A DNA stretch of 64,000 nucleotides from Artocarpus heterophyllus. Its lineage: Eukaryota; Streptophyta; Magnoliopsida; Rosales; Moraceae. The DNA lies in the NCBI GenBank assembly GCA_025403435.1, contig JAJQZP010000058.1:185773-249772 (forward strand), read 5' to 3'. This document shows positions 49,989 through 61,258 of the stretch, piece by piece (positions within the stretch are counted from its first letter, which is position 1; each line of letters begins with the position of its first letter). The position numbers and the translations under genes are program-made. Under the pieces are notes generated by a model, which made no database searches, was not told the origin of the DNA, and was given only the letters and a program-made list of their open reading frames with translations.

Positions 49989-51080
49989 AGTCTAGCCCAT
50001 CAAAACAGCATGCCAAGCTTTTTTATCAATGGCTTTGATGAAGGCCCTCATATGAGCTGTCTAATAGGAGTGGTTTGATCCATGCAATAGAGGTCATTTA
50101 ATTGATCCCCCATCTCTTAGAAGATCTATTGAAAAAAAAAAGAGGCTTTTTCCCAAAATCTCACCAAACTAATGTTAATGACACTACTCTATACCAACTG
50201 AAAGATCTAATTTTATTATATATCAATTTTAATTAATACTCAAGTTAATTAAATTTACTAAAAGCGGAAAGTAAATAAGAGACAGGAAATTTTATTGTGG
50301 TTTGGCTGTTAAACCTACACCTACGGGGACATGCCCAACTACTGAATAATCTACTAAGTCGGACTAGTTACAATCGCCAATCAAACTTATACAATTTCAA
50401 GACTCCCTCTTTTAACTGTCGTCTTTACTTTGTAATACCTAAATGGATCTATCTAGCTAGCACTACTCGTCTTAAAAGTCTGCACTTGACGAATCCCTTC
50501 ACGATGCAGAGTGTCTCCTCCCGTAGACTTCAAATTCTTCTCTCAAAGGATGTTAATAATGACTTGCTCATAAAACCTCCGTAAAACTAACCTCTCTAGA
50601 CGTGCAAAACATCTCCTTGTGCTGAGGTTTATAAAATGTTGTTCCAGAATCTTAAACATATCTCAGATAGGCTGTCTAAAATTTGAATGTCGTACCCGAT
50701 GTTGTAACACTATACAACATCATCTGAGAAGATCATAATCCCATTTCTAAAGTGAATCTAAACGGTTTTTGCCGCGATTTCTAAATCTTTTCTTCAAAAA
50801 TATCCTCTAAATCGTCCATAAAGCAAATCGCAATATTCCTCTTTTAAAAGAGCCAAACCAAAACTCTCTTCTAAGTTTGAATTTAAGTCTTTGTAGAACC
50901 AAGATTTTTCTTCAAAGTATATCCTTATCATCAATTTGAATTCGCCTTGGACTAATCCTTTTTAGGTAAAAACGTGTAGAGCCTCTGCAATTTGATTTTT
51001 GAATTTTTTAAATAATTTTTGGCAAAATTTGCCGACACATAACACATAAACGCTAACACCAAATAAATCAATGTGAGCAA
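49989..51080 (-). pseudogene. Antisense copia gag start and LTR (second half of split copy)
   Basis: This resumes the sequence cut at 29575 and aligns with 19030-20110. The minus strand has remnants of the Gag start, a PBS-like CAGTTGGTATAGAGTAG at about 50184-50200, then the LTR remnant. The ORFs 50297-50584 (+) and 50952-51218 (-) show no product. Confidence 0.6.
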
Positions 51081-53174
51081 AGCAACATAACGGATAGGTG
51101 TTCGTACCTTATTGCAAGTAATAATTAAGATTAAAGTGGTGGATGCAGGACTACTAAATTTAGAAAAGAAAGAAAAATGACAAAGCCTTAAAAAAAAAAA
51201 AAGGACGGAAGACGACAACGGCTAGTGATCACTTTCAAGTTACAAGTGGAGCATTTATATTTAATAAAGTAACTCCCTGTACTATGAAGACAAGACAATG
51301 ACGGACAATAAAACGTTCAAATGATAGTGACAACTGGCTAGTGACAACGGACAATAAGACAAGACAAGCCAACGGCTAGCTGGTGACGAGATTTTCTTGT
51401 AAAAAAAATGATAGTAGTAATAATAAATGATGAGATAACGGGCTTGTGTTATAACATAATTAATCAAGTTATCTTACACCATCATCAATTCAATACAAGT
51501 GTCAATGTTATTGTTATATTTGTCACCAAAGCCATAAAAAAAATTGAATACAAAATTGAAAATTTTGATTTCAACGAAATGATCATCAATTTCAAATGAA
51601 ATTAAAATGAAAATTTAGCCAAAAACAGGGAAGTAAAAATCTTTTTAACAAAATGGTTAATACATATGGGGTGTATATAAGGGTGCAATTATATAATCTT
51701 AATATTAAAAAGAAAATAATTTAAAGTTTTAAACAGTTCTGGATGCCTTAATAAAAACTTGGGGGTGTAAATGAAATTTCCCAAAAATAATAGTAATAAA
51801 AAATAATGAGATACCGGGCTTGTGTTATACCGTAATTAATCAACTTATGTTAGACTCTTGTTAATTGAAGTGTTAAAACTGAAGCCAAGTGGACAAACAG
51901 AGGAATTAGTTGGATGATCTGGATTTACATATAACCATTAGCAGGCATTCTGCATCCTTAGTTGCCAAAATTACCAAATGCTTTAGCTTGACGAGAGGAA
52001 GAGAGGATTGAACTGTCACCTACTGAACTACTGAAGTATGGGATTAAACACAACACGTTATTGGGCACACGCTGAAAATTTTAGGGATCTATTGGCAAAT
52101 ATTTATAAAAATTCTGCTCCAATTTTTAATTTTTCAAAAATGAAGGAGTCAAAATACAAACTTCATATGATAGATATTTTAAAAAAATTCCCCTTAAATT
52201 TTACTAAATTAGCGTTTGACCTCAATTTCTAGAAAAAAATAAAGCGTAAAGCCCACATCCTAATAACATAACATCAAACGTAGGATTAGATTAACTAAAA
52301 CTTAATCATATCCTATCTAATATTGTTATGTTCTTCGCATCAAACGGGTCCTTGAGACCAATGCCAAACTAGAACGAGATCTTAGTTACTTAGTTTAAGT
52401 TTGCATCTCTCCAAAGAGCGTTACTTGTGTATTGCAAAATCTAAATTCTAAAGCTAACAAGTCTAACGGCGATTGTCCAATTGTTGGAAGCATCCCTTCA
52501 AAAATAAATATTTTTCTATCATTATTGAATAAATATTTTTTTTATATTAATTAAGTAATGAGCCGGAAAGATGCAAAATTAATATGCATTTGAAATTTAA
52601 GGATATAATTTTGAGAACATCCAAAATGTAAGGTTGTTTTTTTTATTATCTTATAAACTCAAGATGTAAGACATAAAATCGAAATAATCCTGATATAATA
52701 GTGGAACGTGTGAAAGTTTCTTTTTCACCTGAAGAAGCCAACGGCTAGTTCCATTTAAAATATAGTTATTAGAACGTTAGGGATGAATGACATTACGTTG
52801 GCAATTCCCAAAACAAAAGGGCATAAGGCAACATAACGGATAGGTGTTGGTACCTTAGCACAATTAATTATAATTTTTTTATGGTCAAGTAATTATAATT
52901 AAGATTAAAGTAGTGGATGGAAGATGCCAAGGACTACTTACTTTCAGAAAGAAAAAGAAAAAAATGACAACGGCATTAACAAAAAAATAAAAGAAAAAAA
53001 GGAAGAAGACAACGGTTAGTGGTCACTTTCATGTTATTGCAAGTGTGGGACACAATGATAAGCCAACGGTCATAAATGATGATGATGATGATGATGATGA
53101 TATCCGGCTGCAACTTAAAAAAAAAAAAGAAATCTGCAATAATATCCAGCTGAAGTCCACATGGATTAGTTTGT
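51081..53174 (+). other. CNL upstream region with internal repeat
   Basis: About 2.1 kb matching 20106-22169. It contains two copies of the GGCAACATAACGGATAGGTGTT block (about 51083 and 52817), each followed by GATCACTTTCAAGT- and GCCAACGG-like words, and a (GAT)n run at about 53078-53101. No ORF is credible. The conserved blocks nearest the TATA are the best candidates for promoter elements. Confidence 0.6.
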
Positions 53175-53182
53175 TATAAATA
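53175..53182 (+). promoter_or_regulatory. TATA box of the CNL gene
   Basis: TATAAATA in TTTGTTATAAATAGTGGGAA, 326 bp upstream of the ATG. The same sequence ends the duplicated region at 22170. Confidence 0.65.
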
Positions 53183-53507
53183 GTGGGAATAGCTCACTCT
53201 TGACTTCTCACACTGCTTTCAAACCATAATCTTAATTTGCCTTTGAATTTTGATTTGCTCTAAAATACACATACGTACTCTCTGTTCTAAGTTTCCATTC
53301 CAATTTACCAACTATTCCTCTCTTTTATTTTCTGTTGTCTTCACATTCCTGAAATCTTTATTCAACATAATCTTATTTGCCTTTTATATATAAATATATA
53401 GATATAGATAATAGTTCTAAAACACTCCACCATTCCACTTTCCACGTTTGATCACCTTTCGCTTTCCTTTATATACACAATACATTCCATATCAACAACT
53501 AGAAATA

Positions 53508-56500
53508 ATGGCTGGAGTAGTACTCCTCACCATTGCTGAAGGAATCATTGCAAACGTGGCTTCTGAAGCTCTCAAAAAAATCAGACTGTCGTTTGGATTT
53601 AAGGACGAGCTCCGCAAACTTCAGCAAACTGTCACCATAATCAAAGCTGTGCTTCTTGATGCAGAGGAGAAGAAAGAGTCCAACAATCCAGTCAAAGCGT
53701 GGCTCGACAGTCTTGAAGATGTTATCTACGATGCTGATAACTTGGTTGATGAGTTTCGCTACCAACAACTACGCCGGAGAGTGCTTTTTGGTAAGAAAAA
53801 GGCAAAGAAGGTACGCGTTTTCTTCTCGAGATCAAACCAACTTGTTTTTAGACTGAAAATGGCTAAGAAAGTTAAACAAATTAGAGAGAAGTTAGATGAG
53901 ATTAAAGCCAATCAGGTTTTTTCTCAATTAGTCAAGGGTCCTGAAGGGACACATGTCCCCTCTAAAATTAGCTGGAGGGAGACTGAATCGATTGTTGCTG
54001 ATGAAGTCATTGGGAGGGATGATGACAAAAGAAAGATAATAGATCTTTTATTATTAGAAAACAACGTTGAAGATAAAGAAAGTGTGTCCTTTGTTTCCTT
54101 AGTCGGTATTGGAGGATTAGGGAAAACCACATTAGCTCAGTTAGTGTTTAATGATGAGTTGGTCAAAAATCATTTTGAGAAAAAAATGTGGGTTTGTGTT
54201 TCCGATGATTTCAATTTGAAGTTACTTATTCGAAAGATTATTAGCTGTCTAACTGGTACAAGTCCAGATCTAAACCTTGATTTGGAGCCACTACAAAATC
54301 AGCTTAGGCCACAAATAGAAGGTAAGAGATACCTTCTTGTATTAGATGATGTTTGGAATGATAACGATTGGCGGGAATGGGATAGGCTGAAAACATTCTT
54401 AAAGTTAGGTAAAAAGGGCAGCAAAGTATTGATAACTACTAGGAATACAAGTGTTGCTGAGATTGCTGATTCGACTAAAACATATATGTTAAGTGATTTG
54501 GGTGAAGAAAAGTCTTGGGATTTATTTGAGAGAGTAGCATTTAAGAAAATGGACAAGACAACCAGCCTTGTAGAAATAGGAAAGGATATTGTGAAGAAGT
54601 GTAAAGGAGTTCCCCTTGCTATAAAGACAATAGGAAGTCTTTTGCAATCAAAGAAAGATTCCTCACAAAACCTTGAACGCGAGTGGAAGTTGTTTAGGGA
54701 CAATGAACTTGCAAAAGTAGCTTATCAAAATGATAGTTATGGTATTATTTCAACGCTTAAGCTAAGTTACAATAATCTCCCTTCACACTTGAAAAGTTGT
54801 TTTGTTTACTGTAGCTTATTTCCAAAGGATCACAGGATTCATGTACAACAACTAATAAAACTTTGGATGGCACAAGGGTTTATTAAACCTGATGAGCCAA
54901 GACAACCAGAAGATTCTGGTTATGAGTGTTTTATGATTTTATTTTCAAGGTGCTTTTTCCAAGAAGCTGAAAAAGGTGAGTTGTCATCCACAACTATAGA
55001 GTACTGTAAAATGCATGATCTCATGCATGATCTTGCAAGTCAGGTGGCAGGTAAGAGCATAAAAATAATAAATGACAGTGACCCAACAAATGCTATTGAA
55101 AAGGTTTTTCATCTATGTGCTGATTTTCCACCTTTTAGTTCATGCCAGATTCCAACAATGTTGTTCGAACAAAAAAAGATGCGCACATTTATTTTACCAT
55201 CCAAGTACGTAAGTTTGAGTTCAGTAAATTTTCATGGTGTTCTGTCAAATTTTAAGCTCCTACGGGCACTCACTCTAAGAATTAAAAGCCCTGATACGGA
55301 GACTTTGCCAAATAGCTTGGGTAAACTAAAGCATCTTAGATATCTTGATCTCTCAGATACTAGTTATATCAAGGAGCTTCCAAATTCCATAACAGAGTTG
55401 TATTATTTGCAAACATTAATCCTTTTTTCTTGTGACAGTCTTGTAAGTTTGCCTGCAGGTATAAAAAATCTAATTAATTTGAGGCATCTTGAGATTAGAG
55501 ATTGTAAGGAACTGACTCATATGCCCCGTGGAATTGGTGAATTGACGTCACTTCAAACATTAGATAGGTTTGTAGTGGCAGGCGACAATTCAAGTGAAAG
55601 TGCAGGACTTGGTGAGCTGTGCAAGCTTAACAACTTGCGTGGAGGTTTATTCATTGAGATTTTGGGACTTGGAGATTTAGGGGCTGGACGATATTATTTA
55701 AAGGACAAGCAACATCTTGAGTCATTAGACATTATTTGGACAGAGGAAGATATGGTAGGGAATGCTAAAGAAGCATGTAAGCGCTTAGAGCCACCTCCAA
55801 ATATAAAGGCTCTACACGTGTCCTATCCAGGTGAGACATTTCCAGATAATTGGTTTTCTTTGCTCACTAATCTTGTTCAATTGCAAATAGATGGTTGTGA
55901 GAATTGCAAATATCTGCCACCACTGCACCATTTATCTTCCCTTAAGGAACTTAAACTTGAAAATTTGTCAGCTTTAGATTATGTTTCAGATAGGGATAGC
56001 GAGTGGGGCAGAGGTGACCACTCATCCAACTCTTCGACAATATCCTTCTTACCATCCTTAACAACACTTATGATTCAACAATGCAACAATCTGAAGGGAT
56101 GGTGGGAAAGAGAAGGAGAGGATTTCGGTAACACAATAACAGACCATCAACAACCTTATTTTCCTGCTCTTTCAAACCTAGTAATATTCGACTGCCCTGT
56201 TCTTACCTCCATACCCCTGTTTCCAAACCTCAAAGAGCTGGAACTACGTAACACAAGCTCCAAGCCACTACAAAGAACGATTATGATGAAATTGGAGAGT
56301 GATATTAATGTTGCAGTAACGTCATCAATAGCATCGACATCTTCATCCTCCTCTCCATCCTCTCTCTCCAATTTGAAGTGTTTAAATATTCGCTGTGTTC
56401 ACGATTTGGAATCCCTGCTACCGGAGGGAATACACAACCTCTCATCGCTTCAATCACTGGGTATTTTTGAATGTTCAAATTTGTCCTCAATTCCGAATGA

Positions 56501-57677
56501 GATAGGCAGCCTCTCATCGCTTATAGATCTTACAATTAAAGGATGCAACAATTTGACCTCAATTCCTAGCGCGATAGGCAGCCTCTCATCGCTTAAATCT
56601 CTTACAATTGAAGAATGTAGCAATTTGACCTCAATTCCTAATGAGATAGGCAGCCTATCATCACTTACATATCTTACAATTAAAGAATGTAGCAATTTGA
56701 CCTCAATTCCTAGTAAGATAGGTAGCCTCTCATTGCTTACAGATCTTACAATTGAAGGATGTAGCAATTTGACCTCAATTCCTAATGAGATAGGCAGCCT
56801 CTCATCGCTTAGAGATCTTAGAATTGAAGGATGTAGCAATTTGACCTCAATTCCTAATGCGATAGGCAGCCTCTCATCGCTTACACTTCTTACAATTGAA
56901 GGATGTAGCAATTTGACCTCAATTCCTAATGCGATAGGCAGCCTCTCATCGCTTACAATTTTTAAAATTAAAGGATGTAGCAATTTGACCTCAATTCCTA
57001 ATCAGATAGGCAACCTCTCATCGCTTATAGGTCTTACAATTGAAGGATGTAGCAATTTGACCTCAATTCCTAATGAGATAGGCAGCCTCTCATCGCTTTC
57101 ATATCTTACAATTGAAGAATGTAGCAATTTGACCTCAATTCCTAATGCGATAGGCAGCCTCTCATCGCTTACACTTCTTACAATTGAAGGATGTAGCAAT
57201 TTGACCTCAATTCCTAATGCGATAGGCAGCCTCTCATCGCTTACAATTTTTAAAATTAAAGGATGTAGCAATTTGACCTCAATTCCTAATCAGATAGGCA
57301 ACCTCTCATCGCTTATAGGTCTTAGAATTGAAGGATGTAGCAATTTGACCTCAATTCCTAATGAGATAGGCAGCCTCTCATCGCTTAGAGGTCTTAGAAT
57401 TGAAGGATGTAGCAATTTGACCTCAATTCCTAATGAGATAGGTAGCCTCTCATCGCTTATAGGTCTTAGAATTGAAGGATGTAGCAATTTGACCTCAATT
57501 CCTAATGAGATAGGTAGCCTCTCATCGCTTACAAATCTTAGAATTGAAGGATGTAGCAATTTGACCTCAATTCCTAATGAGATAGGTAGCCTCTCATCGC
57601 TTACAAATCTTAGAATTGAAGGATGTAGCAATTTGACCTCAATTCCTAATCAGATAGGCAGCCTCTCATCTCTGTAG
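53508..57677 (+). CDS. CC-NBS-LRR (CNL) disease resistance protein, RGA-like
   Basis: 1389 aa from ATG 53508 (MAGVVLLTIAEG); the open frame to 53448 has no earlier ATG. Intracellular immune receptor. Coiled-coil Rx_N domain at 1-140 with an EDVID-like LEDVIYDADNLVDEF (69-83). NB-ARC has P-loop GIGGLGKTT (200-208), kinase-2 YLLVLDDVW (275-283), RNBS-B GSKVLITTR (304-312), the GLPL motif as GVPLA (367-371), CFVYCSLFPK (431-440) and MHD (502-504), all intact. LRRs start near 560. Residues from about 985 to the end are 17 nearly identical 24-residue repeats (NLTSIPNEIGSLSSLxxLxIEGCS). The ORF has no intron and ends inside a repeat at TAG. A further 33 in-frame codons follow. The upstream region is duplicated at 20106-22264. 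Confidence 0.95.
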   Translation: MAGVVLLTIAEGIIANVASEALKKIRLSFGFKDELRKLQQTVTIIKAVLLDAEEKKESNNPVKAWLDSLEDVIYDADNLVDEFRYQQLRRRVLFGKKKAKKVRVFFSRSNQLVFRLKMAKKVKQIREKLDEIKANQVFSQLVKGPEGTHVPSKISWRETESIVADEVIGRDDDKRKIIDLLLLENNVEDKESVSFVSLVGIGGLGKTTLAQLVFNDELVKNHFEKKMWVCVSDDFNLKLLIRKIISCLTGTSPDLNLDLEPLQNQLRPQIEGKRYLLVLDDVWNDNDWREWDRLKTFLKLGKKGSKVLITTRNTSVAEIADSTKTYMLSDLGEEKSWDLFERVAFKKMDKTTSLVEIGKDIVKKCKGVPLAIKTIGSLLQSKKDSSQNLEREWKLFRDNELAKVAYQNDSYGIISTLKLSYNNLPSHLKSCFVYCSLFPKDHRIHVQQLIKLWMAQGFIKPDEPRQPEDSGYECFMILFSRCFFQEAEKGELSSTTIEYCKMHDLMHDLASQVAGKSIKIINDSDPTNAIEKVFHLCADFPPFSSCQIPTMLFEQKKMRTFILPSKYVSLSSVNFHGVLSNFKLLRALTLRIKSPDTETLPNSLGKLKHLRYLDLSDTSYIKELPNSITELYYLQTLILFSCDSLVSLPAGIKNLINLRHLEIRDCKELTHMPRGIGELTSLQTLDRFVVAGDNSSESAGLGELCKLNNLRGGLFIEILGLGDLGAGRYYLKDKQHLESLDIIWTEEDMVGNAKEACKRLEPPPNIKALHVSYPGETFPDNWFSLLTNLVQLQIDGCENCKYLPPLHHLSSLKELKLENLSALDYVSDRDSEWGRGDHSSNSSTISFLPSLTTLMIQQCNNLKGWWEREGEDFGNTITDHQQPYFPALSNLVIFDCPVLTSIPLFPNLKELELRNTSSKPLQRTIMMKLESDINVAVTSSIASTSSSSSPSSLSNLKCLNIRCVHDLESLLPEGIHNLSSLQSLGIFECSNLSSIPNEIGSLSSLIDLTIKGCNNLTSIPSAIGSLSSLKSLTIEECSNLTSIPNEIGSLSSLTYLTIKECSNLTSIPSKIGSLSLLTDLTIEGCSNLTSIPNEIGSLSSLRDLRIEGCSNLTSIPNAIGSLSSLTLLTIEGCSNLTSIPNAIGSLSSLTIFKIKGCSNLTSIPNQIGNLSSLIGLTIEGCSNLTSIPNEIGSLSSLSYLTIEECSNLTSIPNAIGSLSSLTLLTIEGCSNLTSIPNAIGSLSSLTIFKIKGCSNLTSIPNQIGNLSSLIGLRIEGCSNLTSIPNEIGSLSSLRGLRIEGCSNLTSIPNEIGSLSSLIGLRIEGCSNLTSIPNEIGSLSSLTNLRIEGCSNLTSIPNEIGSLSSLTNLRIEGCSNLTSIPNQIGSLSSL
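56470..57677 (+). repeat. 72-bp tandem repeats in the LRR
   Basis: About 17 head-to-tail copies of a 72-bp unit (24 codons) containing AGCAATTTGACCTCAATTCC. Copies differ mainly at the NEIG/NAIG/NQIG position and the variable xxL. A higher-order period of four units (288 bp) is visible: the NAIG..TLL, NAIG..TIF, NQIG..IGL series occurs at about 56855 and again at about 57143. Because 72 is a multiple of three, long antisense ORFs arise here; they are not genes. Confidence 0.95.
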
Positions 57678-57780
57678 TTTGTTAATGGTGAGCCTTGCAA
57701 TGAAATACCAGTGGACGCATTGGCTGACTACCTTCTGAGAGAAAACTCTCCTGCTCCAGAGTCTCCGCCACATATATGAG
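57678..57780 (+). other. In-frame tail after the CNL stop, with splice donor
   Basis: After TAG (57675-57677) the frame stays open for 33 codons (FVNGEPCNEIPVDALADYLL...PPHI) to TGA at 57777-57779. AG|GTGAGT follows at 57779-57786, a good 5' splice site. The tail looks like real coding sequence cut off by a nonsense codon, with a 3' UTR intron behind it. Confidence 0.55.
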
Positions 57781-58548
57781 GTGAGTTTATCGTATGCCCT
57801 GCCATTGAAAAGTTTCATTTGACAATACTTGTGTTTTATTAATTTTGCAAGAATAAAAAGTTTATAAATGGATTAATATTCTTTTTATCTTCCTCTTCTT
57901 TAGTTACATTACTGGTCTTGAGCTTAGTGGTTCCTTAACATTTATATTTCCTTCGTCATATGAAATGATAAATTTTAAGTCTTTTTTCTCTTTGGTCAAT
58001 TGGACACAAGCTAGCTTCTGATGCTCTGTGCAGTTTTAGAGCATCACATTTGAATTTCCGTATGAGTTTGGTAATCCTATTAGGTTGTTGCCACTTTGCT
58101 TTTTAGGTTTGCAATGTTGAAAGTGGGATAACAGAAGCAAAATATTCCGTTCTTATGAATTGTTTATTTTTGTGTTTGGAATATTATTCTACTTTCAACA
58201 AGAATGTTAACTGTGGACTTTCCGTCATACGTTCCGTCAGTGTTAAACTCATAAAACTAAAAATTACAAATATATCAATGGTCTCATAGGAAAGAAGAAA
58301 TTAAAGCTTAATATGTTGCATGTAATTGGTGCTGTATATTAATTTATGGGAATATTTACTGAGTAATAAAGAAAAGGTTGTTACAGCTCTTGTCCAAAGG
58401 TCTCATAACCCATGGTTTGGGTCTTGATAATTTTTTCCCAGAATATTATTCCTTATGCATTCATAATTTTTGCAGAGGTTTGCTTTGAGTGGAAGACATT
58501 TTATTATGGTGATTGGAATACCTGCAGATCATAAAACACAATCTTCAA

Positions 58549-58712
58549 AACCTTAGGAAATCAAGGAAATAAAGCAATCTTCTATTCCTGTTTAGCAGGA
58601 GCAATTGCTGAGCTTAGGAAATCAAGGAAATAAAGCAATCTTCAAAACCTTAGGAAATCAAGGAAATAAAGCAATCTTCTATTCCTGTTTAGCGGGAGCA
58701 ATTGCTGAGCTT
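58549..58712. repeat. Tandem duplication (about 97 bp unit)
   Basis: The phrase CTTAGGAAATCAAGGAAATA occurs three times and TCTATTCCTGTTTAGC twice (about 58581 and 58678), giving two copies of a unit of about 97 bp plus a partial copy. Confidence 0.8.
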
Positions 58713-60108
58713 GAATCCTTAAGATGCCTCTCTTTTCTTTTCTTTTTTTCATCCAGAACTCTTGTTTGCAGAGTAACAGATGGACAACAATCTTTTTTTT
58801 TTTTTATTTTTAATTTTCCTTGGTTTGAATCTCATTCTCCCTATACGATTGATTTGTTGATTTCTAAAACCACAGGTACCCACCTTGGCGCTTCTATGCT
58901 CGACGGACTAGTGAATTTGGCAACCTTAAGTATAAATTGTTGGGCTTCTTGTATATATCGTGAAGACAATCATGTGACATAACAAGTTTGATTCTTATAC
59001 AACAATCTTTGAAGATTTTTCCCAGTGGTTTCATAGTTCGACTTTACATTCTGCAGCAATCCACGAAGATATGACATCATTTTCTTGTTACCATTTTTGT
59101 GAATGACCGACTCTATGAGTAGAGATATGCACTCTTTTTTCCCTTTAGTCTTTTTTCCCATTGGGTTTTTTGGCTTAAAGGGTTTTTAACGAGGCTTATC
59201 TGTAGTACTCTTTCATGGAGAGAGTTTCAGTTTAATCCTTTAGGATACTTCCGGTTTTACATTTAATTTTTAGTTTAGTTTTACGTGTTACTCTTGTTTC
59301 CCTTTTCTTGGTTGTTCTTTTTTTTACTTTTTTTTTTTTGTATTTTTCTTTTATTTAATATATTTTTTTGGTGGGGAATTGGTCACTAGTAGGTGCCAAC
59401 CTAGTTGGGATATGCTAGTTGCCTAAATATCAGTTGTTTCCTCTTGCTGTTTACTCCAAAAACCATGTAACTAAGGCAGACCGATGATGAAAAATAAACC
59501 TTCCGTCATTCACCGGAAATGTTTCTGACATTATCTTTTGCAGTACAAGTTTGTTTACTAAACTGAGTAGGTTAGCCTTTTCATGTCAAAAGTTTTTTTC
59601 TAATACTTCGAGTTAGACAATACTGTTGAAAAACTTTCTTTAGCATCATCTTTCCATATAACTCCAAGATAACCACGACCCAAGAAGCACTGGGAAACTC
59701 TAAGATGCCCTTTGGTTTGCAATGATGAATTAGAATAGAATAGTAATCTGCAGAATTTTTAGCGTGGAGCGGACCAAGTTGTTGGATCTAAAATTTTTAT
59801 GCAAATGACCAACAAATCAATTATTTATTCTGGTCAATAACTTGCCTTTTTCTTTCATAAGAAAGTAATATCTTGGTGAACTATGATTTTGCGTCCGCTA
59901 ATATGCTGTTTTGCTGAATTTAACTTATGCAGATTACCTTATTAATGCATATTGAGCATGATTTATTATTATGTTGAAATTCAATTTGATTGACCTTTCT
60001 ACCATGCACGGATACACCAAACTAAAGAACTTCTTCTTACCACTGGAAACAAAATTGTGGGTAGTCATGTTAGAACAAATGGAAGTCTTGCAGTCAGGTC
60101 TAGTTTAG

Positions 60109-60262
60109 GAAGCTAATATGATTTCGTGAATAGTTATCCCATCGAAAAGTGTCCTAATCCCAAATAAAATATTTAGCCTAAAAAAAAAAACCGTATTATT
60201 GAAAAGCTAATATGATTTCGTGAATGGTTATCCCCTTGAAAAGCTAATATGATTTGTTATAA
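60109..60262. repeat. Short dispersed direct repeat
   Basis: AGCTAATATGATTTCGTGAATxGTTATCCC occurs at about 60111 and 60207, and its first half again at about 60243. Confidence 0.75.
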
Positions 60263-60929
60263 TGCAGATTATGCACCATTGAGAGGGGATCCAAATTAGG
60301 TTTCCATTTTTTTTTTCCTTTAAATAGCATTCTTGATTCTAGGCAAAATATATTTTGGGTACTTATCGAGGATTCAGATTTCATCTAGAGACGATAAGTT
60401 TATGGTGGGTATTGCTTGTTGCCTTTCTCCTATTGTATTTTTTAGTTAAAATTTTCCCACTCCTGCACAATTTTAAGACGGCAAGATAATAGATCTTTAT
60501 TCATTTTCGAACCATACGTTATCAAACTTGTAGTGTTCTTTCAACTTCCTGGAAAATTTGGTAATATAATACCTCAAGAAAAGAATAGAAGCAACAATCG
60601 CCTGGAAAAGAGAAAAATTTCTTACTTGAGTGGAAATTTAAAAGTACAGACATCATCTATAGAACTGCTTTTCTTTTGTTATGGCAACCTCTTTCTTTTC
60701 TTGCAGATTGTACACCTATATGCAAAACTCATATAAAGAATTCAATTCACAAAATAAAAATACTAGGAGCTGCTCTACCTATTCTGTTTGATAAATGAAA
60801 AGCTGCGGTTGAGTTTCATAAAGAATCATACTTCGGAAAAGAATCGGTCCCTTGTACCATAAAAGAACATACCACTTTGCTTCTCTAGATTTGAGCATCT
60901 TCATTGTCTGGATAATACGAGTCAGAGCC

Positions 60930-61258
60930 CTATAATTGTGCAATAAGTAGTTCATTCCACGCATCGGGAATCCCAGGTAGGCACCAATGCAGACAGTCAT
61001 TTACGCCAGGGGTTCCTCTAATGCTGTAGCGGGAGATGTGACCCTCATCCCTCAGTTCAGAGAGGGCAGTTACATCTAAAATCTTTACCTTTGTACCCTT
61101 TAGAGCACCTTCAACAACCGAATCACTTGATCTGTCCCGAACCACTTCACTTCCACCAGACAACGGAGTAGTGTTATCACAGCTACCTCCTGTGTTCCAA
61201 TCACCATTGAGGAAGTGCCTCGGCGAGATAGTCCTAAAGAAAGCTTTGAGGTGGGTGT
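60930..61258 (-). pseudogene. Trichome birefringence-like (TBL) protein, C-terminal exon remnant
   Basis: The minus strand encodes about 109 residues in frame: [44 protein letters not shown], then [19 protein letters not shown] and stop TAG at 60930-60932. This is the C-terminus of the plant TBL/PC-esterase family (Golgi polysaccharide O-acetyltransferases), including the DxxH catalytic motif (DCLH). The frame is undamaged but the rest of the gene is missing: at about 61256 the sequence runs into an LTR. Either the gene is truncated, or it continues beyond the retroelement to the right of the window. In-frame Trp and Cys residues typical of the family are all kept. Confidence 0.8.

Larger units (their letters stand above)
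57781..60770. other. CNL downstream region
   Basis: This probably holds the 3' UTR intron(s) of the CNL and intergenic DNA. I recognise no protein. T-rich tracts are at 58790 and 59320. ORFs at 58605-58982 (+, spanning a small tandem duplication) and 60533-60736 (+) have no recognisable product. Confidence 0.5.

Noticed and set aside
56450..57631. Long antisense ORFs (177, 113 and 89 aa) across the LRR
   Set aside because: They arise because the 72-bp repeat is a multiple of three and lacks stops on the reverse strand; they are shadows of the CNL.
56470..57677. CRISPR-like or satellite array
   Set aside because: The repeats are coding, in frame with the LRR of the CNL, and have no unique spacers.
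58605..58982. 125-aa ORF downstream of the CNL
   Set aside because: It begins in a tandem duplication and crosses a poly-T tract; no protein features.
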